A stretch of 46,956 bases of DNA from an uncultured Bacteroidales bacterium. Its GTDB lineage: Bacteria; Bacteroidota; Bacteroidia; Bacteroidales; Bacteroidaceae. The stretch lies in the NCBI GenBank assembly GCA_902801425.1, contig CADCIQ010000041.1, positions 1-46,956 on the forward strand, in the 5' to 3' direction. The position numbers and the translations under genes were made by a program. Positions 1 through 7,609 of the stretch are shown here, in pieces (the stretch's first letter is position 1; the number at the start of each line of letters is the position of its first letter). The notes beneath the pieces are model-generated. The model was not told the origin of the DNA, made no database searches, and saw nothing but the letters and a program-made list of their open reading frames with translations.

Positions 1-131
1 CCCAAGTGATTCCTCACTTGCTTCTTGTACTACTACTTTCTGTTTATGTAAATCTTGTCAAAGAACTCTTTCTTTTTGCCTTCTTTCAAGCGGTGTTTGA
101 TACCGTTTTCCCGAAAGCGAGTGCAAAAGTA
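1..131 (-). promoter_or_regulatory. Probable rRNA operon promoter and leader (rRNA itself outside window)
   Basis: On the minus strand a TACTTTTG box (124-131), with a TTTGGTGG-type -33 region about 20 bases upstream, is followed by a leader without any ATG. The leader contains AGTTCTTTGACAA (around 58-70), which resembles the boxA-like antitermination signal before Bacteroidetes 16S genes, and a CAAGTGA/TCACTTG hairpin at 3-20. The lack of a start codon in 120 bases and the boxA-like motif suggest stable RNA, so a 16S gene probably begins left of base 1. This is inference: no rRNA sequence is visible. A protein gene with a long leader is the alternative. Confidence 0.5.
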
Positions 132-348
132 CTACATTTTCCTGAATCCACCAAATTTTTCACGCTTTTTTTTCTGAAAAACTTCATTTTTCTACGTTTG
201 AATGACTAAAATCAAGGCAAATCGGCAATATGCGGGGAACAAGAGCAGAATATTGCGAAAATACAAGAAAACGGACTAAAGGGTATATTCGCAAGGGATG
301 GGGAGAGCGAGCCGAACTCGGCTCGGTTGAGCTAAGCCTGAAAAAGGG

Positions 349-366
349 CGAGCCAAAGATGGCTCG
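349..366 (-). terminator. Hairpin terminator after the exbD pair
   Basis: CGAGCCA and TGGCTCG pair over a four-base loop. On the minus strand a run of five T (341-345) lies a few bases downstream. It sits about 20 bases beyond the stop of the last exbD, the position expected of an intrinsic terminator. A second GAGCC/GGCTC inverted pair (309-324) lies further on. Confidence 0.5.
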
Positions 367-386
367 AAATGGGGATAGATACTAAG

Positions 387-842
387 CTACTTTGAAGCGC
401 TGGGGGATTTCTCGGCTGCTGAATAGCGGATGGTGAGAGCCCCGACATTGCGAAGTTCCTTCTTTAGATCATTCACTATTCCCATATCGGTGTTACGATC
501 CGCACGAAGGTTGATGATAAGATTCTCCTGACTTTCCTCAGAGAGATTAGCCTTGAAATCCTGAACCAATGCCCCGACCTGCTCCAAAGAGCACATACGA
601 TCGTTCACCTGTATCTGGGTATCTCCATAATTATTCCTACCTATATATATATTAATAGTAGAGAATTTATTTGAAGACTTAGTAACCTCTGTACCTTGCG
701 GAACTTGCAAATTCACCTTTACGGTTTCGTTTCTCATGTGAGTTACAATCATGAAGAAAAACAAAACTGTAAAAATAAGGTCTGGCATACTCGCCATATT
801 AAGACCAGGAACTGAACGATGTTTCTTTCTACGAATTTGCAC
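387..842 (-). CDS. ExbD/TolR-family biopolymer transport protein (second copy)
   Basis: A 151-residue ExbD/TolR-type subunit of a proton-driven inner-membrane motor. A basic N-terminus (RRKKHRSVPGLN) precedes one membrane segment at about 20-37 that carries the family's conserved membrane aspartate (Asp21, in MPDLIF). The remainder is a periplasmic domain of about 110 residues. It is the last gene of a four-gene leftward operon with exbB, a 4-TM protein and another exbD. ExbD proteins couple proton flow through ExbB to TonB-dependent outer-membrane import or envelope work; which of these cannot be told from sequence. A 51-base spacer of GGGTGATAGGTG-type short repeats separates it from the upstream exbD. 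Confidence 0.9.
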   Translation of the reverse strand: MQIRRKKHRSVPGLNMASMPDLIFTVLFFFMIVTHMRNETVKVNLQVPQGTEVTKSSNKFSTINIYIGRNNYGDTQIQVNDRMCSLEQVGALVQDFKANLSEESQENLIINLRADRNTDMGIVNDLKKELRNVGALTIRYSAAEKSPSASK

Positions 843-893
843 TTTATTGGGTGATAGGTGTTGGGTGATGGGTGGTAGTGGGATGAAGAAGGA
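843..893. repeat. Short G-rich direct repeats between the two exbD genes
   Basis: The spacer consists largely of variants of GGGTGATAGGTGTTGGGTGA. The same motif family forms the inverted repeat at 43512-43565 and occurs once more near 22764-22786, so it appears to be the remnant of a dispersed element. Confidence 0.4.
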
Positions 894-1394
894 CTAATAA
901 ACCTCCTGAACTCTCTGCGGATATTTCTCCGCGATCTGTTCACGTTGTTCTGCCGTGCATTTGCCATAAGGCTTACCGAACTGCTGCTTGGCTGCGGCAT
1001 CACGAATCTCGCGATAACTTCTCACAATCTCATTCTGAAGATGGAAGTACGTATCATAGTCGCATTTGCGATCAGTCTTTAATTCTATGATATGAGAAGG
1101 CCCTGTACTGACAATAAACTCCTTGAGCTGACGACGGATCTTATCAATATCTGCAATCTTCTCGTCAATGGTAAGCAAACCTTCCTCAGAAAGCGCAAGC
1201 GACATAACCTTCGACCTATCCACATCCATCATCTCCTGCTTCTCGTCCTGCTTTGGAGGAAGCTGACGATTCATTCCCTTGTCAGCATCCATTGATGTGG
1301 TGACAAGGAAGAAAACCAAGAGCATGAACGATATGTCAGCCGTTGAGGTCGTGTTCAAGCCCGGAACCTCACGCCGTTTCCTTCTAAAGATCAT
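894..1394 (-). CDS. ExbD/TolR-family biopolymer transport protein (first copy)
   Basis: A 166-residue ExbD/TolR-type motor subunit. The start at 1394 gives the typical N-terminus MIFRRKRREVPGLN, then Asp20 within the single membrane segment (about 19-36). A longer frame extends upstream to 1493 but overlaps the preceding gene and reads unlike the family. The chosen ATG overlaps the TGA of the upstream 4-TM gene as ATGA (1391-1394), which points to translational coupling. Two ExbD proteins per ExbB is a common Bacteroidetes arrangement and suggests a heteromeric ExbD pair. Confidence 0.9.
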   Translation of the reverse strand: MIFRRKRREVPGLNTTSTADISFMLLVFFLVTTSMDADKGMNRQLPPKQDEKQEMMDVDRSKVMSLALSEEGLLTIDEKIADIDKIRRQLKEFIVSTGPSHIIELKTDRKCDYDTYFHLQNEIVRSYREIRDAAAKQQFGKPYGKCTAEQREQIAEKYPQRVQEVY

Positions 1395-1909
1395 TTCCTG
1401 CGATTTCTGATTACTCCAAACAAGATTGCGCCTATACCTATTATAATAAGGAGAACACTCGCTACCACAAACATATTGGCTGCACGAAGCCATAACTTCT
1501 CCTCAAACAACTCGCCATTCACATAAATAGCTGAAGATGGAAGGGCAAAGAGAACTGCCATCAAGGCAATAGTTCCGAGAGTTACGCCAAGCGTGATTCG
1601 CTTTCCGTGAATGCCATTCACAACTGCAGGAGTATGGTTTGTATGAACAGAATGCCACTTTGAAAGACAAGCAACCACAAAAGTTCCGACGAGGAGAATA
1701 AGCATAAGCCCCATAACAAGATCCGTGAGGAGTGGCGAGATATAACGCTCATCCCACATGGCTGGCATATCGTATCCCACGAAATAGAACAGTAGGAACA
1801 CAATAGCGATAAGAGCCGTAAGTGAATACAGCACTACATGCGAGATACGTTCAGAAGACCACTTCCTTACGTCCGACAACTTCCCTATTTTCAAAGAGAG
1901 CCTACTCAT
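1391..1909 (-). CDS. Four-TM membrane protein of the exbB-exbD operon
   Basis: A 172-residue protein of unknown function. It has a short basic N-terminus and four predicted membrane helices (about 26-48, 62-85, 105-125 and 140-165). It overlaps exbB upstream by 8 bases and exbD downstream by 4 bases, so it is translationally linked to the motor genes and is probably an accessory subunit. I recognise no domain. Its place between exbB and exbD matches what I recall of other Bacteroidales motor operons, but its role there is not known to me. Confidence 0.85.
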   Translation of the reverse strand: MSRLSLKIGKLSDVRKWSSERISHVVLYSLTALIAIVFLLFYFVGYDMPAMWDERYISPLLTDLVMGLMLILLVGTFVVACLSKWHSVHTNHTPAVVNGIHGKRITLGVTLGTIALMAVLFALPSSAIYVNGELFEEKLWLRAANMFVVASVLLIIIGIGAILFGVIRNRRK

Positions 1910-2783
1910 TTACCTTCGATTTTTCTTCATCCAAAGAAGTGAGGATATCCATAAGAGTAATGGCAGATTCCTCCATCTGTGCCGTAAGATGATCAATCTT
2001 TGAGAGCACATAGTTATAGAACAACTGAAGGATAAGAGCGGTAATGATACCGAAGATAGTCGTGATAAGTGCCACCTTCATACCAGAAGCAACCACATCA
2101 GGACGAATATCTCCTGCCATCTGAATCCTATCAAATGCCATAACCATACCAATCACAGTTCCGAGGAAACCGAGTGAAGGTGCCATAGCTATGAGAAGAG
2201 TGATCCAAGAACAGCCCTTTTCCATATTTCCAATCTGCACCTGAGCGTATGATTCCACGCTTCGCTCTATTGCAGCCTTTGTCTCACGAATACGGAGAAG
2301 TCCCTGGTAGCAGATGCTTGCAACAGGTCCGCGGGTATCACGACAGAGTGACTTTGCTGCCTCTACACCCTCTTCCTTCAGTTTCTTCTCAAGCTCAGCC
2401 ATGAATTTCTTTGCATCAATCTCCGACATTGAGAGGTAGATGATGCGCTCTATGCAGATGGCAAGTCCGAGAACAAGGGCAAGGGCTACAAGCGACATGA
2501 AGCCAGCGCCACCCTCTATGAACTTCTTCTTCAACTGAGTATATGTTCCGGCATTTGCATCTGCCACAAGAGCTGAATCCAATACCGATTCCTCTGCATC
2601 ACCGAGCAAGGCATCATCAATCACCTCTCCCTTGACAGAATCAGCAACCGAAACAGCCGTGTCTGCCTTAGCCTCAACCTTGGCAGGAGCATCCTCCCCA
2701 CCCTTCTGCTGAGCAAAAGCATCACCACAAGATAGTGCCATCAACATAGAGACGGCACAGATATATGTTTTTATATTTTTCAT
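1902..2783 (-). CDS. MotA/TolQ/ExbB proton-channel family protein
   Basis: A 293-residue ExbB/TolQ-type channel subunit. An N-terminal signal-like helix (MKNIKTYICAVSMLMALSC...AFA) is followed by a periplasmic spacer of about 70 residues rich in Ala, Asp and Glu. Three family membrane helices follow: FMSLVALALVLGLAI, ITLLIAMAPSLGFLGTVIGM and ALITTIFGIITALILQ. The frame is open to 2804, but the promoter -7 box lies at 2802-2809, so a start there is ruled out. The ATG at 2783 leaves a leader of about 12 bases. It is the first gene of the motor operon and presumably drives the two ExbD proteins. Confidence 0.9.
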   Translation of the reverse strand: MKNIKTYICAVSMLMALSCGDAFAQQKGGEDAPAKVEAKADTAVSVADSVKGEVIDDALLGDAEESVLDSALVADANAGTYTQLKKKFIEGGAGFMSLVALALVLGLAICIERIIYLSMSEIDAKKFMAELEKKLKEEGVEAAKSLCRDTRGPVASICYQGLLRIRETKAAIERSVESYAQVQIGNMEKGCSWITLLIAMAPSLGFLGTVIGMVMAFDRIQMAGDIRPDVVASGMKVALITTIFGIITALILQLFYNYVLSKIDHLTAQMEESAITLMDILTSLDEEKSKVNE

Positions 2784-2801
2784 CTTAATCATTTTCAGAT
2801 G

Positions 2802-2809
2802 CAAAAGTA
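2802..2809 (-). promoter_or_regulatory. exbB operon promoter -7 box
   Basis: TACTTTTG on the minus strand, followed by CA, matches the Bacteroidetes TAnnTTTG consensus. The start site would fall near 2795, which decides the exbB start codon in favour of 2783. Confidence 0.65.
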
Positions 2810-2905
2810 CTTATTTATTCTCAATGAACCAAACCTTATGAGCAAGAAAAACGGTCATAAAGGTAAATAAAACGTAAATAATTGCCTCAAACGCAATATT
2901 TTTAC

Positions 2906-2913
2906 TAATTTTG
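2906..2913 (+). promoter_or_regulatory. Promoter of the BASS-type transporter
   Basis: TAATTTTG with TTG at about 2882, some 21 bases upstream, matches the Bacteroidetes -33/-7 pattern. It lies 28 bases before the ATG at 2942, back to back with the exbB promoter. Confidence 0.65.
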
Positions 2914-2941
2914 CACCCTAAAACAAGGTAAAAAGAAGATA

Positions 2942-3955
2942 ATGAACAAGATTTTCACATTCATCAGAAACTGGAAACTCCCAATAGCAATGCTCATCGG
3001 AGGGTTGCTTTATTTTGTCTTTGGCGCTATTGTTCCAGAAGAAAGCGAGAGCGATTTCTATTACACCATCTCGCACATCCTCCAGCCAACGCTCATCTTC
3101 AGTATGCTCTTCCTCTCGTTTCTAAAGGTTGAGCCGAAGAACCTGAAACCTCACCGCTGGCATGGAATCTTACTTCTGACGCAAGGAAGCCTCTTCGTTT
3201 TATGCTCACTTGCAGCCCTGTATTTTCCAGAAACCCTCAACGGAAAGATTCTCTGGGAAGGCGCGATGCTTTGCTTTATCTGCCCAACAGCCACAGCTGC
3301 TGCCGTCATCGTACAGAAATTAGGCGGTTCTCTTAGCGGAGCTGTTACATACATCGTGCTCTGCAATCTCCTCGTCTCTACCCTTGCACCTTGCTTCCTC
3401 ACCCTCGTAGAACCACACTCAGGTATGGATTTCCTCACTGAGTTTTTCATGATAATGGGTAAGGTATTCCCTCTGTTGCTCTGCCCTCTGTTTGTTGCAC
3501 TCATCATAAGGCACTACGCCCCAAAATTGAAGGAAAAGATGCTCCAGATAAAGGATCTCGCCTTCTACCTATGGCTCGTAGCCCTCGCCCTTGCTATCAC
3601 AGTAACGGTCAGGACAATCGTTGAAAGCGACATCGCGCTAAGCATTCTCCTCGGACTTGCAGCCATAAGTGCCGTATGCTGTGTGATTCAGTTCACCCTC
3701 GGAAGGGCTATCGGAAAGCGTTGGCAACAACCAACAAAACCACAGTCGGAATGCAAGAACAAGGGCGAGTATATTGATCCAATAGAGCGATCAGCAATAA
3801 CGGCAGGTCAGGCATTCGGTCAGAAAAACACGGTTTTCATCATCTGGATGGGACTTGTATTCCTTAATCCCGTTACCTCCGTTGTAGGTGGATTCTATAG
3901 CATCTGGCATAATCTCGTAAATTCCTACCAACTTTACAAGAAGGGAAAGAGATAA
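2942..3955 (+). CDS. BASS-like (bile acid:Na+ symporter) membrane transporter
   Basis: A 337-residue polytopic protein with about ten hydrophobic segments. Motifs suit the BASS/SBF fold: a LQPTLIFSMLFLSFLKVEP stretch early on, then CPTATAAAVIVQKLGGSL, resembling the sodium-site crossover of the family, and a C-terminal QNTVFIIWMG-like segment (here GQKNTVFIIWMG). A soluble loop at about 258-280 is unusual. The substrate cannot be assigned; family members carry bile acids, pyruvate, pantothenate or other organic anions. It stands alone with its own promoter. Confidence 0.75.
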   Translation: MNKIFTFIRNWKLPIAMLIGGLLYFVFGAIVPEESESDFYYTISHILQPTLIFSMLFLSFLKVEPKNLKPHRWHGILLLTQGSLFVLCSLAALYFPETLNGKILWEGAMLCFICPTATAAAVIVQKLGGSLSGAVTYIVLCNLLVSTLAPCFLTLVEPHSGMDFLTEFFMIMGKVFPLLLCPLFVALIIRHYAPKLKEKMLQIKDLAFYLWLVALALAITVTVRTIVESDIALSILLGLAAISAVCCVIQFTLGRAIGKRWQQPTKPQSECKNKGEYIDPIERSAITAGQAFGQKNTVFIIWMGLVFLNPVTSVVGGFYSIWHNLVNSYQLYKKGKR

Positions 3956-4008
3956 TCAAAAGTAAATTCTACGATTTTTCCTCAAAGTACCTCCTATGTA
4001 AATTTGCT

Positions 4009-4115
4009 GTTCCTTCGCTCTTCCTCCGTACCAAAGTCGGTGCAAAGTCGGTGCAAAGTCGGTGAAGGAGCGAAGGATCATCGAGTTTGGTACGGAGGAA
4101 GAGCGAAGGAAGAAC
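4009..4115. repeat. Palindromic element F1 with three 11-bp repeats
   Basis: A 25-bp arm at 4011-4035 pairs perfectly with 4086-4110. Between the arms, CAAAGTCGGTG is repeated three times without spacing (4032-4064). The same 11-mer, in the opposite orientation and again three times, forms the second copy at 46526-46629. Both copies also share GGATCAT near one arm. It lies in the convergent gap between the transporter and folA. Confidence 0.85.
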
Positions 4116-4130
4116 GAAGTTTCAACGTAA

Positions 4131-4169
4131 AAAAAGGAGAACACCTCTTTGCGAGATGCTCTCCTTTTT
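4131..4169. terminator. Bidirectional terminator between transporter and folA
   Basis: AAAAAGGAGA (4131-4140) pairs with TCTCCTTTTT (4160-4169). T-runs are present on both strands, so it can end transcription from both convergent units. Confidence 0.65.
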
Positions 4170-4197
4170 AATATATTATCTTTGCTTTACAGCACGT

Positions 4198-4674
4198 TTA
4201 CCTTACATAATCCACAAAGGAATACCTAAATGCGTGCTTCTCATCAGTTTCGTGATCTTCACGAGAGACTTCCTTCCAACCTTCATACTCAGGGAAGAAA
4301 GCATCGGCAGAAGCAGGGGTATCGTCTATCTCGGTAAGGCAAAGGCGATCAGCCTTATCCATACATTGCTCATAGACAGAAGCGCCACCTATTATATAGA
4401 CATCCTCATCGGGAGTACAATTGGCAAGTGCCTCGTCAAGAGAAGGATAGACGTCACAACCAGGGAGTTCCTTTACCGAGCGAGAGAGAACCACGTTACG
4501 GCGATTTGGCAGAGCACCCTTTGGGAGAGAGTCGAATGTGTTTCGTCCCATTATGATGGTATGACCTGTGGTAAGAGCCTTGAAACGCTTCAGGTCATTA
4601 GGAAGCCAGTAGAGAAGTTTGTTCTCATTACCTATGGCACGATTCTTTGCCACAGCAGCTATCACATTTATCAT
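4198..4674 (-). CDS. folA: Dihydrofolate reductase
   Basis: A 158-residue DHFR reducing dihydrofolate to tetrahydrofolate with NADPH. The sequence shows the family start ([15 protein letters not shown]), the active-site acid in [10 protein letters not shown], the NADPH-binding [13 protein letters not shown] and [12 protein letters not shown]. Length is normal. Its start overlaps the thyA stop by four bases (ATGA), so the two are coupled. This suits their biochemistry, because ThyA makes the dihydrofolate that FolA recycles. Confidence 0.97.
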   Translation of the reverse strand: MINVIAAVAKNRAIGNENKLLYWLPNDLKRFKALTTGHTIIMGRNTFDSLPKGALPNRRNVVLSRSVKELPGCDVYPSLDEALANCTPDEDVYIIGGASVYEQCMDKADRLCLTEIDDTPASADAFFPEYEGWKEVSREDHETDEKHAFRYSFVDYVR

Positions 4675-5477
4675 ACGCTTACCTCCGCTTTAATATGTGG
4701 CCAAGGATCATAATCTACAAGTTCGAAATCCTCATATCTGAAAGAGAACAGATCCTTAACATCAGAATTTATCTTCATCTTAGGCAACGGACGAGGGGTA
4801 CGTGTCAACTGCAACTGAGCCTGCTCTATATGGTTGAGATAGAGATGAGTATCGCCAGTTGTGTGGATGAATTCTCCACATTCCAGTCCTGTTACCTGAG
4901 CCATCATCTGAAGAAGAAGGGCATAGCTCGCAATATTGAAAGGTACTCCGAGGAAAGTATCAGCAGAACGCTGGTAGAGCTGGAGCGAGAGCTTGCCGTC
5001 AGCCACATAGAACTGGAACATAGTGTGGCAAGGAGGCAGAGCCATATAGTCGGTCTGTCCTGGATGCCAGGCACATACAATCATTCTGCGACTATCAGGA
5101 TTCGTCTTAATCTGATTAAGCACATCCTTTATCTGGTCAACCACTACACGATTACCATCCTTGTCAAGAGTCTCAAAGGCACGCCATTGCTTTCCATACA
5201 CAGGGCCGAGCTCACCATTCTCATCAGCCCACTCATTCCAGATACGAACACCATGTTCCTGAAGATACTTCACGTTAGTATCGCCCTTCAGAAACCAAAG
5301 AAGCTCATAGATGATAGACTTCAGATGCAGTTTCTTTGTTGTGAGCAAAGGAAAGCCATCGGCCATATTGAAGCGCATCTGATGTCCAAACACGCTCTTT
5401 GTTCCTGTACCTGTACGGTCAGTCTTCACAGTACCCTCATTCAGGATTCTGTCAAGTAAATCAAGATACTGTTTCAT
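4671..5477 (-). CDS. thyA: Thymidylate synthase
   Basis: A 268-residue thymidylate synthase methylating dUMP to dTMP with methylene-tetrahydrofolate. Diagnostic motifs are [17 protein letters not shown], the catalytic cysteine in [30 protein letters not shown] and [11 protein letters not shown]. Length is close to the Escherichia coli enzyme (264). The start codon directly abuts the stop of the upstream Lrp-type regulator, and folA follows with a 4-base overlap, giving an lrp-thyA-folA operon. Confidence 0.98.
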   Translation of the reverse strand: MKQYLDLLDRILNEGTVKTDRTGTGTKSVFGHQMRFNMADGFPLLTTKKLHLKSIIYELLWFLKGDTNVKYLQEHGVRIWNEWADENGELGPVYGKQWRAFETLDKDGNRVVVDQIKDVLNQIKTNPDSRRMIVCAWHPGQTDYMALPPCHTMFQFYVADGKLSLQLYQRSADTFLGVPFNIASYALLLQMMAQVTGLECGEFIHTTGDTHLYLNHIEQAQLQLTRTPRPLPKMKINSDVKDLFSFRYEDFELVDYDPWPHIKAEVSV

Positions 5478-5963
5478 TTATTCTTCTTCCTCCTCGTCAT
5501 CTTCAGGTTCAATGATAGCGATAGGACGATGAATAGCCTCGTTGAATGAAATGATAGTCTCACTACGAGACAATCCCAGAGGCTGAAGCTTATCGTGGAT
5601 TACGTTGAGAAGGTGGTGGTTGTTATAAGCATAGATCTTGATGAACATATCAAAACCGCCTGTCGTGTAATGACATTCCACTACCTCAGGAATCTTACGA
5701 AGCTCCTCAACGACCTCGTCAAACCTCTCTGGATCCTTGAGGAAAAGTCCGATATAGGCACAAGTCTCATACCCGATTTTCTCAGGATCGATATTAAACT
5801 GGCTTCCCTTCAGGATGCCGAGAGTAGTAAGTTTCTGTATGCGCTGATGAATCGCAGCTCCACTGACATTACATGCGCGAGCCACCTCAAGAAACGGAAC
5901 TCGTGCATCAGCAATGACGAGTTCAAGGATTTTTCTATCTAATGCGTCTAATTTATGAGCCAT
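5478..5963 (-). CDS. Lrp/AsnC-family transcriptional regulator
   Basis: A 161-residue regulator. The N-terminal winged helix-turn-helix (about 5-60: LDALDRKILELVIADARVPF, then VSGAAIHQRIQKLTTLG) is followed by an RAM/Lrp ligand domain (about 68-150). It ends in an acidic Glu/Asp tail. It leads the operon with thyA and folA and diverges from the M18 aminopeptidase. Lrp proteins sense amino acids and often control neighbouring genes, so control of the peptidase across the 133-base gap is plausible but inferred. Confidence 0.92.
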   Translation of the reverse strand: MAHKLDALDRKILELVIADARVPFLEVARACNVSGAAIHQRIQKLTTLGILKGSQFNIDPEKIGYETCAYIGLFLKDPERFDEVVEELRKIPEVVECHYTTGGFDMFIKIYAYNNHHLLNVIHDKLQPLGLSRSETIISFNEAIHRPIAIIEPEDDEEEEE

Positions 5964-5986
5964 GGTTCATATTTGTTTATTGCTTG

Positions 5987-5994
5987 CAAAATTA
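5987..5994 (-). promoter_or_regulatory. lrp-thyA-folA promoter -7 box
   Basis: TAATTTTG on the minus strand, followed by CA, 24 bases before the regulator's ATG, with TTG-containing sequence about 20 bases upstream. Confidence 0.6.
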
Positions 5995-6057
5995 AAGCAA
6001 AAATCCCAAACAACCAAAGATTTTGAAGTTTTTCTTTGTTGTTTTCGAATAAATTGT

Positions 6058-6065
6058 TACCTTTG
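6058..6065 (+). promoter_or_regulatory. Promoter of the M18 aminopeptidase
   Basis: TACCTTTG with TTGTTTTC about 20 bases upstream, 32 bases before the ATG at 6097. The divergent lrp promoter is only about 65 bases away, so one regulator could act on both. Confidence 0.7.
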
Positions 6066-6096
6066 TAACTCGTAAGAACTAAAACCAAAAGTATAA

Positions 6097-7395
6097 ATGA
6101 ATAATTACTCAACGGATTTATTAGATTTTCTCAATGCCTCTCCCGTCAATTTCTTTGCGGTTAAGGAAACTGCCCGACGACTGGAGGCTGAAGGTTACAG
6201 GCACATCAATGCTGAGGATAGAATCACCGACATCAAGGCTGGCGACAAGATCTTTGTCACCAAAAACGACTCTTCCATCTATGCATTCCATATTGGCAAG
6301 AAATCTCTCGGAGAGGGCGGATTTCACATCATCTGTGCCCATTCCGACTCCCCTACCTTCCGCATCAAGCCTAATGCAGAAATGACCTGCGAGAGAGGTA
6401 TCACAAAACTCAATACCGAGGTGTATGGAGGAGCGATACTCAGCACTTGGTTCGACCGTCCTCTGAGCATCGCAGGAAGGGTGATTGTAAGAAGCAATGA
6501 TGTGATGAATCCAGAAACTAAACTTCTGTGTATCAAGCGTCCTATCCTCATAATCCCTAATCTTGCAATCCACTTCAACCGTCAGGTAAATGATGGTGTG
6601 GCTCTCAGCCGTCAGAAGGATATGCTTCCTATTCTCGGCATAGTCAACAACGAACTCGAAAGGGGTAATCTCCTTGTCAATCTCATAACCGAGGAACTGG
6701 GCATAAAGAATACAGACATTCTCGATTTCGACCTCTATCTCTATGACACCACACCAGCTTGTCACATAGGTGCTCATAACGAGTTCATATCTGCCGGAAG
6801 AATTGACGACCTCAGTATGGTTCATGCCGGTCTTTCAGCCTTACTCGCTGATACTGAGACTATCCCAGAGACGACAAAGGTTCTTGGAATCTTCGACAAC
6901 GAGGAGACTGGTTCACAGACAAAGCAGGGAGCAGGCTCTCCATTCCTTGCCTCTATCATCCAGCGCATTGTCCTTGCGCAAGGCGAGACTCTCGATGACT
7001 ATCACAGAGCCATTGAGAAGGCATTTATGATAAGCGCGGACAATGCCCACGCCTGGCATCCTAACTATCCAGAGAAATACGACCCAACCAACCATCCTAT
7101 GCTCGGTGGCGGTCCTGTGATAAAATTCAACGCTGCTCAGAAATACGCTTCTGATGCTGTTTCTGCCGCTATCTTTGCAGGCATCTGCGAAAAGGCGGGC
7201 GTTCCTTACCAGAGGTTCGTAAACCATAGCGACGTTGCAGGTGGCAGTACCCTTGGAAACATCCTCGCCTCTTCCCTCCCATTGAAGGGCGTGGATATGG
7301 GTAACCCTATCCTCGGTATGCACAGCGTTCGCGAGACAGGTGCAGCTATTGATCAGGAATATTGCATTAAGGCGTTTGTAGAATTCTTTAAATAA
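6097..7395 (+). CDS. M18-family metallo-aminopeptidase
   Basis: A 432-residue M18 (aspartyl aminopeptidase-like) dinuclear zinc peptidase, expected in the cytosol and forming a dodecamer in known members. Metal and catalytic motifs appear in order: CAHSDSPTFRIKP, SAGRIDDL, FDNEETGS, SADNAHAWHPNYPEKYDPTN, VAGGSTLGNI and GMHSVRETG. The start ASPVNFFAVKETARRLEAEGY is typical. It releases N-terminal, often acidic, residues from peptides. It is followed after a palindromic element by a GH97 gene, probably by read-through. Confidence 0.95.
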   Translation: MNNYSTDLLDFLNASPVNFFAVKETARRLEAEGYRHINAEDRITDIKAGDKIFVTKNDSSIYAFHIGKKSLGEGGFHIICAHSDSPTFRIKPNAEMTCERGITKLNTEVYGGAILSTWFDRPLSIAGRVIVRSNDVMNPETKLLCIKRPILIIPNLAIHFNRQVNDGVALSRQKDMLPILGIVNNELERGNLLVNLITEELGIKNTDILDFDLYLYDTTPACHIGAHNEFISAGRIDDLSMVHAGLSALLADTETIPETTKVLGIFDNEETGSQTKQGAGSPFLASIIQRIVLAQGETLDDYHRAIEKAFMISADNAHAWHPNYPEKYDPTNHPMLGGGPVIKFNAAQKYASDAVSAAIFAGICEKAGVPYQRFVNHSDVAGGSTLGNILASSLPLKGVDMGNPILGMHSVRETGAAIDQEYCIKAFVEFFK

Positions 7396-7416
7396 CATCC
7401 AAAAACAAAAACCACA

Positions 7417-7594
7417 GCCCCTCACCTGCCCTACGGGCATCCTCTCCCCAAGGGGCGAGGAGGAAGTTAGTAATAATCCCTCAGAAAGTTCTTTAAAGCG
7501 AAAAAAAGTAACTTTTCCCTCGTCCCTTGGGGAAGTCCGATGTTGATAATATCGGAGTATGTGCCAGAGGGTGTCCGCAGGACGGGTGAGGGGC
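7417..7594. repeat. Palindromic element A1 (with nested hairpin N1)
   Basis: The outer arms are GCCCCTCACCTGCCC... and its near complement ending GGGTGAGGGGC. The core is GAAGTTAGTAATAATCCC...AGTAACTTTTCCC, as in copies A2, A3 and A5. The right arm is interrupted at 7533-7566 by a foreign 34-base hairpin. The element fills the gap between the peptidase and the GH97 gene and ends 15 bases before the latter's ATG. Confidence 0.9.
7533..7566 (+). repeat. Nested mini-hairpin N1 inside element A1
   Basis: Begins AAGTCCGATGTTGATAATAT; TCCGATGTT and AATATCGGA pair over GAT with one G-T pair. It splits the A arm between CCTTGGGG and GAGGGTGTCC, which are contiguous in the other A copies. It is 34 bases long; related 36-base copies sit in B2 and B4. 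Confidence 0.85.
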
Positions 7595-7609
7595 CACATA
7601 ATAAAAAAA

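Noticed and set aside
6-209. Open frame of 67 codons at the left edge, plus strand
   Set aside because: Low-complexity Leu/Phe-rich translation antisense to the probable rRNA leader; no ribosome site or family resemblance.
4087-5459. Long plus-strand frames (208 and 270 codons) opposite folA and thyA
   Set aside because: They are shadows of two certain genes on the minus strand; their translations have no family features.
6121-6825. 234-codon minus-strand frame inside the M18 gene
   Set aside because: Antisense shadow of a well-supported peptidase.
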